Part shown: positions 48,632-55,773 of the stretch, one piece after another
Position numbering within the stretch: position 1 is the stretch's first letter
Layout: each line of letters starts with the position of its first letter
Source: an uncultured Prochlorococcus sp.
GTDB taxonomy: Bacteria > Cyanobacteriota > Cyanobacteriia > PCC-6307 > Cyanobiaceae
Length of the DNA stretch: 64,000 bases
NCBI GenBank assembly: GCA_902563335.1
Contig: CACEWU010000006.1
Location: 1 to 64,000 of the forward strand
Direction: 5' to 3'
Notes under the pieces: generated by a model
Databases searched by the model: none
Told to the model about the DNA's origin: nothing
Seen by the model: only the letters and a program-made list of their open reading frames with translations
Position numbers and translations under genes: made by a program

Positions 48632-49522
48632 TTAATCTTTTGTTTGCTCAACTTCATTGTCCTTAGACAATTGATTAATCGCTAGCTTTATGACGTTAAT
48701 CACTTCTATATCTTTTTCTTTTGATTTTCTTGATAGAAGATGATTTATAGCAGTAGTTGATTTTAACTGCATTAAAGATAGAGCAGCATTTTTACGCACT
48801 TGGTTGCTTGAATCATATAATCGTTTAATTAGAAGTGGTTGGGCCCAATCATGTTCATTTAAACGACCTATCAATTTTGTCGCTTCTGCTCTGACCTCGC
48901 TAGAGTTATCTTCTAAAGCATTGAGTAGAATAAAACGTGCTTCTTTATCATTTAAAGAGTGAATCTGCTCGCCAAGCGCTGCAATAGCTGCTGCTCTAAC
49001 AGGAGAGTGTTTTGATTGGGCTGCTTTTCGAAGGGCGGCTGGAGCCTCGGCACCAACAAATGCAAGCCCCCATGAAGCTAGGCCGCATTGCATAGAGGTG
49101 CTTTGGGGATTTGTCAGTACTTGGATTAAAAGGGTTACAGCTTCTTCTCCGAAGATTGCCATTGCTCCTACGGAAGAGCATTGAACCACTGTATCTGGAT
49201 CATTGATCAAGGCTGTTAGCAGATCTGGTAATGCACTTGGATCCCCTACCAATTTGAGGGCTTTAGCTGCTGCCCTTCTTACAATGACATTTGTGTGAGA
49301 AAGGAGTGCATCTCTAAGTCCAGCTACAGCTGGTTGTCCAACCATTCCAAGGCCTTCTGCAAAGGTTCGTCTAATGAGTCCTCTGCTATCTCCAAGACCA
49401 GCAATCATTAGTTCAACCTTCTTGTTATCGGCTATAGGCATTTCCCCGGAACGCATTCGCTCTTTTAGCTCATTGGCAAGTTCAGTTGCTTCTTCCTCGC
49501 TCAATTTGATTTCATTGGCCAA
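48632..49522 (-). CDS. HEAT-repeat bilin lyase-like protein (MpeX/MpeU/CpeF group)
   Basis: 296 residues with about six HEAT repeats, rich in alanine: LIRRTFAEGLGMVGQPAVAGL, NVIVRRAAAKALKLVGDPSALP and similar. Size and repeats fit the MpeU/CpeF/MpeX group seen in PE clusters; CpeF-type proteins attach the doubly linked bilin at beta Cys50/Cys61, a natural leftover job here, because no other gene in this cluster is assigned to it. That is inference. Start TTG 49522; antisense to the rest of the lyase genes but next to cpeZ. Confidence 0.75.
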   Translation of the reverse strand: MANEIKLSEEEATELANELKERMRSGEMPIADNKKVELMIAGLGDSRGLIRRTFAEGLGMVGQPAVAGLRDALLSHTNVIVRRAAAKALKLVGDPSALPDLLTALINDPDTVVQCSSVGAMAIFGEEAVTLLIQVLTNPQSTSMQCGLASWGLAFVGAEAPAALRKAAQSKHSPVRAAAIAALGEQIHSLNDKEARFILLNALEDNSSEVRAEATKLIGRLNEHDWAQPLLIKRLYDSSNQVRKNAALSLMQLKSTTAINHLLSRKSKEKDIEVINVIKLAINQLSKDNEVEQTKD

Positions 49523-49815
49523 AGTTGATTGATTTGCTGACTTTTCTTTAAATATTCTGATGCAAATTTTCTATTGATAAAGCCTTGTAAAGGATGCTTG
49601 GTAAAAAACTTATAAATGACCTTGGGAATTCCTTTAGCATTTCTTTTCCCTATACTAAGCTTAGTGAGATACCCTAGTTAAAGGATTTTCGTTTCTTCCT
49701 TATTTTAAAGCATTGAAAACCTTCAAAGGGAATTTTTGAATAACTCAATATTTGGAGAATATTTTTTTCAACACCTTTAGGTTTCTTTTTCAAGCTCCAA
49801 TGGATTAAAACTTAA
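49523..49815. promoter_or_regulatory. divergent region between HEAT lyase gene and cpeY
   Basis: About 293 bases that must hold two promoters. On the plus strand a TATACT at 49651-49656 could be a -10 box for cpeY. A short palindrome ACTAAGCTTAGT overlaps it. I see no terminator and no convincing small gene. Confidence 0.4.
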
Positions 49816-51141
49816 GTGAAAACAAGTCATTTTGATAATCTTCCATCTTTAACTAAGAAAGAGGCTCTACATATACTTTCAACGCCAAGTTCTCAATTAG
49901 AGCTTTCAAGTGATTATTACAAAGCGGTCTTTCATTTATATAAATATCCTGGACCTGATACAGAGAAGGTTCTTATAGACTTGCTGAAATCTGATTCAAA
50001 AGAACAAGCCGTTGTCATAGCAAAGAGAAAGGCGGTTGAGGTTCTTGCTCGAACTGGCTGCATTAATGCGATTCCTATTATTGGAAAATGTTTATGTAGC
50101 GATGATATTTATCTTGTAGAGAATGCTGCTTTGGCTCTGCCAGAACTGGGATGTAAAGACTCTGAATACCAAAACAAGATTGGATCTCTTCTTGAAGATC
50201 CAAAGCAAAACAGGAGGGCTCTTATTCAAAGTCTTTCGAAAATGGGAGCAGTATCAGAACTTTCTAGAATCAAACTTTTGGTGAATGACTACTCTTTGTC
50301 TCCTGATATTAGGGGGGCTTCAATTGCAGCAATCGCTAGATTAGAGAATAAATATGATCAGTTGAGCCAGCTGGAAGAATATCTCCTACTTCCTAATCAA
50401 AACTATAGACACTGTGCGGTGCAAGATATTATTGATGTGGGTAAAGTAGAATTACTTCCTGCGGTTTTAAGGTCTCCAGTTGCACCGTCTTTTCGTATAC
50501 GCGCATTAAATAATCTTTGGAAAGAAGAAATAGAAATTAGAAATAACCTTAAGCTTTTTAGCATTTTAGATAAATTGATCAAAGATGACCCTAATGATTT
50601 GGATATTGTTCATTGCTATGAAACTCATCCAAGTACTCAATTCTTAGTCGAGGAATTATTTCAAACCGACTTTAGTAGAGCCTATCTAGCATTAAGGACT
50701 CTTTATTTAAGAGAAAAAAAAGATATTTGGCTTAACCTAGCTTCTTTTCTAGATAGGATTAATAAAGACTATGGTGCCCTGTATTTTGTTAGTATTTTAT
50801 TTAGACTAGTGGATGCCTGGGACGATTTTCAGGTGAGCAAAATTGAAGAAATCATGCAATCTTGTTTAGATAGTAAATGGCCAGACTTTATGAAATTTAG
50901 ACCTTCTGCTATTTTAACGTTGATGGAGCTTAACTCTAAAAAATATCAGGAATGTATCGGGGAATGGTTGAATGAAGAGAAAACCCCATTTTGGGTTTGT
51001 CGCTACTCTGCATTAATGTCATTAGAGAATCAATTTAAAGGTGAGTTATTGGAATCTAATAGTAAACATATAGCGGTTGCAAAAAATGATAGCAACCGCT
51101 TTGTTAGAGCTAAAGCGAAAAAAATTTTATTAGAATTGTAA
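49816..51141 (+). CDS. cpeY: CpeY-type phycoerythrobilin lyase
   Basis: 441 residues, HEAT-repeat E/F-type lyase: KAVFHLYKYPGPDTEKVLID at the start, then AVVIAKRKAVEVLARTGCINA, LVENAALALPELG, and C-terminal KTPFWVCRYSALMSLENQF. The GPDTEKVLIDLL and NRFVRAKAKK repeats match CpeY, which attaches phycoerythrobilin to the alpha Cys82 site in other cyanobacteria (Cys73 here). The start is GTG 49816. It ends 18 bases before the stop of the convergent cpeT. Confidence 0.87.
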   Translation: MKTSHFDNLPSLTKKEALHILSTPSSQLELSSDYYKAVFHLYKYPGPDTEKVLIDLLKSDSKEQAVVIAKRKAVEVLARTGCINAIPIIGKCLCSDDIYLVENAALALPELGCKDSEYQNKIGSLLEDPKQNRRALIQSLSKMGAVSELSRIKLLVNDYSLSPDIRGASIAAIARLENKYDQLSQLEEYLLLPNQNYRHCAVQDIIDVGKVELLPAVLRSPVAPSFRIRALNNLWKEEIEIRNNLKLFSILDKLIKDDPNDLDIVHCYETHPSTQFLVEELFQTDFSRAYLALRTLYLREKKDIWLNLASFLDRINKDYGALYFVSILFRLVDAWDDFQVSKIEEIMQSCLDSKWPDFMKFRPSAILTLMELNSKKYQECIGEWLNEEKTPFWVCRYSALMSLENQFKGELLESNSKHIAVAKNDSNRFVRAKAKKILLEL

Positions 51142-51159
51142 ATAGATAAATATTTTTCC

Positions 51160-51777
51160 TCATAAAAATTTAGTCCAGTTCTCATTAATTATTTCAATTG
51201 AGCTAATCACTTTTTCGAATTCTAGAGGACCATTTTCAGAGCCCCAAATAAGATGATCTGTGTTTACCTCATAACCTTGATCTAAACTTTTCCACTTCTG
51301 ATCATTGAACTCTACATTGCTTTTTAGATAAGTTTTTTTGTCGTCTCTATAGACTATACATTTCTTTCCTGGCTCTACTTCTCCTTGGTAGTTCCCTGAA
51401 GAATTCTCTTTAAAATTCATTGCACAACCTTGCCTCGGTTCAAGATTCACGTTCTGAAGAACAGATAAAAGGCTGGAATTAAAACCAGCACCAGCAATCT
51501 TGATTGGATCCTTGATAAAAAAATTGCTCATTATTATACTTTTATCTTTGACTGAAATTCCATGAACTGCTTGTCTATAGGGTGACCATGGAGAGTAATC
51601 AAAGCTTTGCTCAGAATAAAAGCCAGGTCCTTGCAATATTGACCAAGGTAATGGTTGGAAGTAAATATTTATATGAGCAAATGCCCTTGGTTTTTTTTGA
51701 GATTGTTGCTTATTGCTATAGTGACCAGCAAGTATTCTTGCAAATCTCAAAATAGTATTTTTATCTATTTTATCCAT
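51160..51777 (-). CDS. cpeT: CpeT-type chromophore lyase
   Basis: 205 residues. CpcT/CpeT-family marks: RFARILAGHYSNKQQS near the N-terminus, the segment HINIYFQPLPWSILQGPGFYSEQSF, and GCAMNFKENSSGNYQGEVEPGKKC. The family attaches bilin to a beta-subunit cysteine near the C-terminus (Cys163 in this CpeB). It follows cpeS after 14 bases on the same strand. Confidence 0.92.
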   Translation of the reverse strand: MDKIDKNTILRFARILAGHYSNKQQSQKKPRAFAHINIYFQPLPWSILQGPGFYSEQSFDYSPWSPYRQAVHGISVKDKSIIMSNFFIKDPIKIAGAGFNSSLLSVLQNVNLEPRQGCAMNFKENSSGNYQGEVEPGKKCIVYRDDKKTYLKSNVEFNDQKWKSLDQGYEVNTDHLIWGSENGPLEFEKVISSIEIINENWTKFL

Positions 51778-51791
51778 CTTATATTTCTATA

Positions 51792-52325
51792 TTAAGAATT
51801 TAATCGACGGACTTCTGAGGCAAATGATGTTTGAAGAATACCCGAACCTTTAGAGGTGCGGAGAATCGACGAACGACATCTTAAATTTGAATTGGCAAAC
51901 CAAATACGCTCTTCTGCAATAGTGTTATGATATTTGGTACTTAGAGTTAATGTTCCGTCAGAAAGAAATGAATAATTTGTTAGTGCTTTTATAGCTTCTG
52001 CATATCCAAGACTCCTTAAAATTATACCTTTTGTTGGTGTGCATGGAAAAGGTATTAAAATAGAAATGCCAGATGCAACACTGGATTCATCATTAGGTTC
52101 CCAATCACTTTCTGCCTCCCATTCTATTTTAAAAGGAGATGTAGGTTGATTTCTTATATTTGTATTTGATTCTAAAAGATCTAGAACACTAGGATCTTCT
52201 AGACTTAATAATTCGATTTTAATTTTGCTGAGAACTTGCTCAAATTGTTGGAAAGCAAGAGAATGACCGCTTCTCATTGAACGCCATTCTCCTTGGCTCT
52301 GAGCAATAAACTGCTCAATATCCAT
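51792..52325 (-). CDS. cpeS: CpeS-type chromophore lyase
   Basis: 177 residues beginning MDIEQFIAQSQGEWRSMRSGHSL, which is the CpcS/CpeS opening; family segments SDWEPND and TYHNTIAEERIWFANSNLRCRSS-like KYHNTIAEERIWFANSNLR are present. These lyases bind bilin to the Cys82 site of beta subunits. Its ATG overlaps the stop of the 58-residue gene upstream by one base (TAATG), so the two are translationally coupled. Confidence 0.93.
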   Translation of the reverse strand: MDIEQFIAQSQGEWRSMRSGHSLAFQQFEQVLSKIKIELLSLEDPSVLDLLESNTNIRNQPTSPFKIEWEAESDWEPNDESSVASGISILIPFPCTPTKGIILRSLGYAEAIKALTNYSFLSDGTLTLSTKYHNTIAEERIWFANSNLRCRSSILRTSKGSGILQTSFASEVRRLNS

Positions 52326-52501
52326 TAAGTTTCGGCTGATTCTTCGTTTTCTTTCTCTGTTTCATTGTTATTGGCTTTTTGAATCATGCGAACCATAGAA
52401 TCGACCATCATTGACATAGCCATTGGAACTTTTTTCCCAGATGGAGTCTTAGAAGATTGATCACCCGGTCTTTCATTGGAAGGTGGGCGAAACAGAGACA
52501 T
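52325..52501 (-). CDS. 58-residue protein coupled to cpeS
   Basis: A small open frame, start ATG 52501, stop TAA at 52325-52327. The N-terminus is MSLFRPPSNERPGDQSSKT, followed by a methionine-rich stretch, VPMAMSMMVDSMVRMIQKAN, and an acidic tail. It shares one base with the cpeS start (TAATG), which strongly implies it is translated with cpeS. No membrane segment or catalytic motif. A role in phycoerythrin maturation is suggested only by position. I do not recognise a named family. Confidence 0.78.
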   Translation of the reverse strand: MSLFRPPSNERPGDQSSKTPSGKKVPMAMSMMVDSMVRMIQKANNNETEKENEESAET

Positions 52502-52529
52502 GTGATTTAGAGCTTGGTGGAATGTTAAC

Positions 52530-52551
52530 GATGTCCCATCGATGGGATATC
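52530..52551. repeat. 22-bp near-palindrome before the 58-residue gene
   Basis: GATGTCCCATC is followed directly by GATGGGATATC, complementary but for one G-T pair. It lies 28 bases before the small gene and about 90 after the linker gene. It could be an operator or an RNA stem-loop separating the linker from the cpeS operon. Confidence 0.4.
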
Positions 52552-52641
52552 TATTAGCTTAATTGATATATGCATATTACTAGTAGTTATTTAGCATGAG
52601 TTCATCTCTATTTTCAGAAAGTTTAGAATTGATAGATTTTG

Positions 52642-53589
52642 TTAAATTTGTTTTTCGAGATCAACTTGAGAGTTGATTTTTTCCTCTTCTTCATTAATGA
52701 GTTGTTGTGAATACAGAGGGATTTTAATTGTTTCAGAAGTCCCTTTGGCGAGTATTTTCATTAATAAGCTTTTGCCTCCAGATTTTTCTGAGGAGTTGAT
52801 TCTTGTATGTAGAGCATTGTCGCTTGTAGCGAAACTTCTAGTCATATGGGAGAAATTATTGAAACTAGAGGTTTGTAGACCAAGAGGTGAGTTCCAACAG
52901 CGTGGATATGGAACAGTATTTGCTCCAAAAACTTCCTCATATTCATCTGAGTCAATAAGTGAATCGATATGACTTTCAAAGCCTTCATTAAAAATTCGTT
53001 TTATATGAAAGATCACTTCTTCTTGATGATTTGGACATCTACCAAGAAGATGTTTAAAATTTAATTCGATACACCTTTGTTGATTTACTGATTCAAAATA
53101 ATGTGATTTGTAAAATGGAGATTTAGCTAGGTTCCTTATGAATTCCTGGATAGTTATATCGCCATTCCTTAGTCGCCTTTCTAGGTCAATTGGTCGCTCA
53201 CTTTCCATAGCATGAAAGTTACCATAAATCTGTCGATATGCGGCTTCAATTACTATCTCCAGAGTAGCATCATCATGCGGTGAGTATTCTTGATAAGTAA
53301 AAGGAGTTGCTCGTGCGAATTTAGTTCCAATTGGGGCGGACAATTTTAAATTTTGCTGTCGCTTAAAGGCTCTAATTATTTGATTCTCATTAAGTGGGGC
53401 ATCTTGCCCTGGGCTATTTAAATAACTTGCACTGAACAACTCCGGTTGACCTGGCATTGAGCCTGCTTTTGAATGAAGTATGTAGCTCATCGTTGGACTT
53501 TGGGCTACTCGGGATTTACCATAAGAAATTGGTGAGTCATTCTTGCTCAGGGCTCCAAATCTTAGTGCAGCACTAGGAATGAACGACAT
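52642..53589 (-). CDS. ppeC: PE-associated linker polypeptide (PBS linker domain)
   Basis: 315 residues. The phycobilisome-linker domain spans about 95-240: TLEIVIEAAYRQIYGNFHAM, then SERPIDLERRLRNGDITIQEFIRNLAKSPFYKSHYF in two parts, and FESHIDSLIDSDEYEEVFG. Residues 1-90 have the usual flexible leader with ALRFGALSKND. The C-terminal part is serine/asparagine rich. It resembles the PpeC linker reported in PE-containing Prochlorococcus, which have no phycobilisome. It is first in the minus-strand run linker, small gene, cpeS, cpeT. Confidence 0.88.
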   Translation of the reverse strand: MSFIPSAALRFGALSKNDSPISYGKSRVAQSPTMSYILHSKAGSMPGQPELFSASYLNSPGQDAPLNENQIIRAFKRQQNLKLSAPIGTKFARATPFTYQEYSPHDDATLEIVIEAAYRQIYGNFHAMESERPIDLERRLRNGDITIQEFIRNLAKSPFYKSHYFESVNQQRCIELNFKHLLGRCPNHQEEVIFHIKRIFNEGFESHIDSLIDSDEYEEVFGANTVPYPRCWNSPLGLQTSSFNNFSHMTRSFATSDNALHTRINSSEKSGGKSLLMKILAKGTSETIKIPLYSQQLINEEEEKINSQVDLEKQI

Positions 53590-53780
53590 TGTCAGGTTCG
53601 CGGGATAGGACAGTTAAAGGGATAAAATCCTTTTGATGCAAAGAATTTAGCTTTGGTCAGTAGTGAGATCATAAATTGGTAAGGCTTAGATTTCAAAGTT
53701 GTTTAACAGCATTCTCAATAATTGGAATTTGTATTTGGGTTTCTGAAAAATTCTTTACTATTGATGATTTTTATTAAATG

Positions 53781-54224
53781 TTATGTGCTTAATTTTCTTA
53801 TTGGAAGATCAATTGCAGGGGAAGCACTTAACCACCCATGTCTATCTAGGTAAAAAGCCCATGTAATTTCAGTGCCTAACCCTGGACAATGTTCGGAGGC
53901 AATTTGGGTGAGACCAGATTTAACTCCTAGTAGTTGAAGCATTTTTATTGCTTCTATAGGGCTCTTGGAGAGGAATGGTCGAATAGCAGCTCCAACTACC
54001 CAAGTTAGATTAGTGTCCTTGAATTCACAGTCCTCCTTTTCACATGCTAGTAGAAGGTTATATGGCTCTGAATATCTGTTAAGGGTTTCTTTCCATAATC
54101 GAATATTTTCTAATTTCAGATCTATTTTAAAAATTCCATGTAATGAATGGATCTTTTGCTCTGGGTTGTTCTCTGCTGTTTTAAGGAGAGCTTTTATTTT
54201 GTTCTCAGCTGATACTGATTCCAT
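53781..54224 (-). CDS. unassigned 147-residue protein at the edge of the PE cluster
   Basis: Start ATG 54224. The N-terminal half is helical and charged (ENKIKALLKTAENNPEQKI). The C-terminal half contains CEKEDCEFKD, GVKSGLTQIASEHCPGLGTE and ITWAFYLDRHGWLSASPAID, with three cysteines and a histidine. No membrane helix or signal peptide. It is in the same direction as the linker gene but separated by about 190 bases. I do not recognise the family. The DxHG segment and its position make a PE-related role possible, nothing more. Confidence 0.72.
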   Translation of the reverse strand: MESVSAENKIKALLKTAENNPEQKIHSLHGIFKIDLKLENIRLWKETLNRYSEPYNLLLACEKEDCEFKDTNLTWVVGAAIRPFLSKSPIEAIKMLQLLGVKSGLTQIASEHCPGLGTEITWAFYLDRHGWLSASPAIDLPIRKLST

Positions 54225-54340
54225 TAGTATTTTGAGCCTCTCAATAGCTTAATTTTTTTAAAGAGACCATCTCGATTTGACATGCTTTAGACTGCACTTC
54301 ATGATAGTCATAGGAAGCCTTATAAAGTACTAAATTGTTC

Positions 54341-54346
54341 TATAAT
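54341..54346 (+). promoter_or_regulatory. candidate -10 box
   Basis: TATAAT at 54341 about 130 bases before the start of the coiled-coil gene, with no good -35 upstream, as is common in Prochlorococcus. It reads away from the unassigned gene at 54224. Confidence 0.35.
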
Positions 54347-54474
54347 ATGGTAATCCTTTTTGAGGAATGTAGAGCGTATCTGTCATCATTAGTTGATTTT
54401 TTGAATTTAATGAGATGGACAGCATGCTAGATACCGATACCATCGGCAAGATTACGCTTAGGAGGGAATTACTG

Positions 54475-54933
54475 ATGAAAAAAAATGATCAGAATTCAGC
54501 CTTTGAGCAGTTACTTTGCCAGAAATTGCTTGAGTTAAGCCAATTGAGTGAAACTCTCACCTTGAGGATATTGGAGGCTGAAGAGCGCTTTGACAATATT
54601 AAAGGCAATAAGAAGATATTTGAAAGCTCCTCTAAGCATTTGAGTAGGCAGCTTCTTCAGGAAAGTGAGGAAAAACTAAGGAATTTGAAGAACTTACTGG
54701 CTGTTGATCATGCGATTAGGTCTTTGCCGAAAACATCTGGATCAGCCTCTCCTCAAGAAAATAACCTTAGCCAACAAAATAATGATATAGAAAGCTGCAT
54801 GTCGAGTAAACCTTTAACTGATAATCAGCAAAATAATGCCATTAAACTTGAAGATAAAGAATCTTATAAGACTAATGAAAACAATGTGAATCAATATATG
54901 GATGACCTTCAAATACCTTTGAAATCAGTCTAG
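54475..54933 (+). CDS. coiled-coil protein of unknown function
   Basis: 152 residues from ATG 54475, chosen because GGAGGG (54461-54466) lies 8 bases before it; a longer frame from 54415 is open but has no such site. Residues about 10-75 are a coiled coil (LLCQKLLELSQLSETLTLRI, LLQESEEKLRNLKN). The rest is asparagine/glutamine/lysine-rich and probably disordered. It sits between the PE cluster and tRNA-Phe. No family recognised. Confidence 0.62.
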   Translation: MKKNDQNSAFEQLLCQKLLELSQLSETLTLRILEAEERFDNIKGNKKIFESSSKHLSRQLLQESEEKLRNLKNLLAVDHAIRSLPKTSGSASPQENNLSQQNNDIESCMSSKPLTDNQQNNAIKLEDKESYKTNENNVNQYMDDLQIPLKSV

Positions 54934-54940
54934 GTGATAT

Positions 54941-55189
54941 TTATGAAAGTTTTAGAAGCCGTACCCTGAACTTTGCCACCTGTTGGGCTTTATCAGGAGC
55001 TTTTTTTATAAATGGATGATCTTTAATTGTTTCTAATACGAGTGAAATCTTTTCGTTTTCGTTCTTTTCAGCGCAATGCTCATTTGATTTGAATTTCTTC
55101 CAGGCTGCATCAAAAGCAATTGCGAAACTGTCTGCATTGTTGAAGAGACGGTCATTCTCTTGACTTGTCGAACCGAAAGACAAAATCAA
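54941..55189 (-). CDS. small hypothetical protein beside tRNA-Phe
   Basis: 82 residues, start TTG 55189, or a TTG six bases on. Helical throughout: ADSFAIAFDAAWKKFKSN, ETIKDHPFIKKAPDKAQQV. No motif recognised. It begins 15 bases after the end of tRNA-Phe on the same strand, so it may be read on the tRNA transcript. Convergent with the coiled-coil gene. A low-confidence start but a probably real frame. Confidence 0.55.
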   Translation of the reverse strand: MILSFGSTSQENDRLFNNADSFAIAFDAAWKKFKSNEHCAEKNENEKISLVLETIKDHPFIKKAPDKAQQVAKFRVRLLKLS

Positions 55190-55204
55190 AGCTACTTAAA
55201 CTTA

Positions 55205-55277
55205 TGCCAGGACCCAGATTTGAACTGGGGACACGGCGATTTTCAGTCGCCTGCTCTACCAACTGAGCTATCCCGGC
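55205..55277 (-). tRNA. tRNA-Phe(GAA)
   Basis: Full cloverleaf on the minus strand: acceptor GCCGGGA with TCCTGGC, D arm GCTC..GAGC, anticodon arm GGCGA CTGAAAA TCGCC with GAA anticodon, T arm CCCAG TTCAAAT CTGGG. Discriminator A; CCA not encoded. 73 nucleotides. No direct repeat or integrase gene flanks it. Confidence 0.96.
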
Positions 55278-55412
55278 CTATTGACTGTGGAATTTTAGAT
55301 CACAGTGTGAGTGGATGCTTGAGATCTTGATGCATCGGACAACTGAATTGTTTTTCTCTATTTGCTCTGTAGCCCCTTAGAAAAACTCGATAAGGAGAAT
55401 GGAGGACTTAAT

Positions 55413-55697
55413 TCAGGGATTTTGTGCTGGGGCTTTTGGAATGGCTTTCAGCATTGAAACCAAGGTTCTATGTGCATCTTCGCTGTCATGGAGTTGATGG
55501 TCGAAGGAAATTTGAATCACCTTGCCATCAACTTCTATTTCCATACATAGGGAAGTTAAAGAAATCATTTTTGCTTCTTGTGGATTTTCTATCCCGCCAT
55601 ATTGACGTGCATATGCCTTTATGGCTTCCTTGTGACCATGGTTCATATGAGAACAGATACGAGAACTTATCTCAGTAGTTAGTGAACCGGTAGTCAT
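55413..55697 (-). CDS. DUF2470-domain protein
   Basis: 94 residues from ATG 55697 (MTTGSLTTEISSRICSHMN). The DUF2470 pattern HMNHGHKEAIKAYARQYGG and EVDGKVIQISFDHQLHDSEDA are present. In plants and cyanobacteria this fold occurs in heme-related or glutamyl-tRNA-reductase-binding proteins, and heme-binding histidines are here (H-x-N-H-x-H). A role in tetrapyrrole handling is plausible but not shown. An upstream frame to 55742 adds a hydrophobic stretch that I regard as leader sequence. Confidence 0.8.
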   Translation of the reverse strand: MTTGSLTTEISSRICSHMNHGHKEAIKAYARQYGGIENPQEAKMISLTSLCMEIEVDGKVIQISFDHQLHDSEDAHRTLVSMLKAIPKAPAQNP

Positions 55698-55773
55698 AAA
55701 AACTATCGAGGAAAAAATATCATATTGAAAGAGTATAAACATTAAATGAATTTTCAGTAAAATATTCTATTGA

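Noticed and set aside
55205-55277. tRNA-Phe as an integration site bounding the PE cluster
   Set aside because: No integrase gene, no direct repeat of the tRNA end and no base-composition jump were seen.
55698-55742. N-terminal extension of the DUF2470 protein
   Set aside because: The hydrophobic 15 residues do not fit the family; ATG 55697 gives the normal protein.
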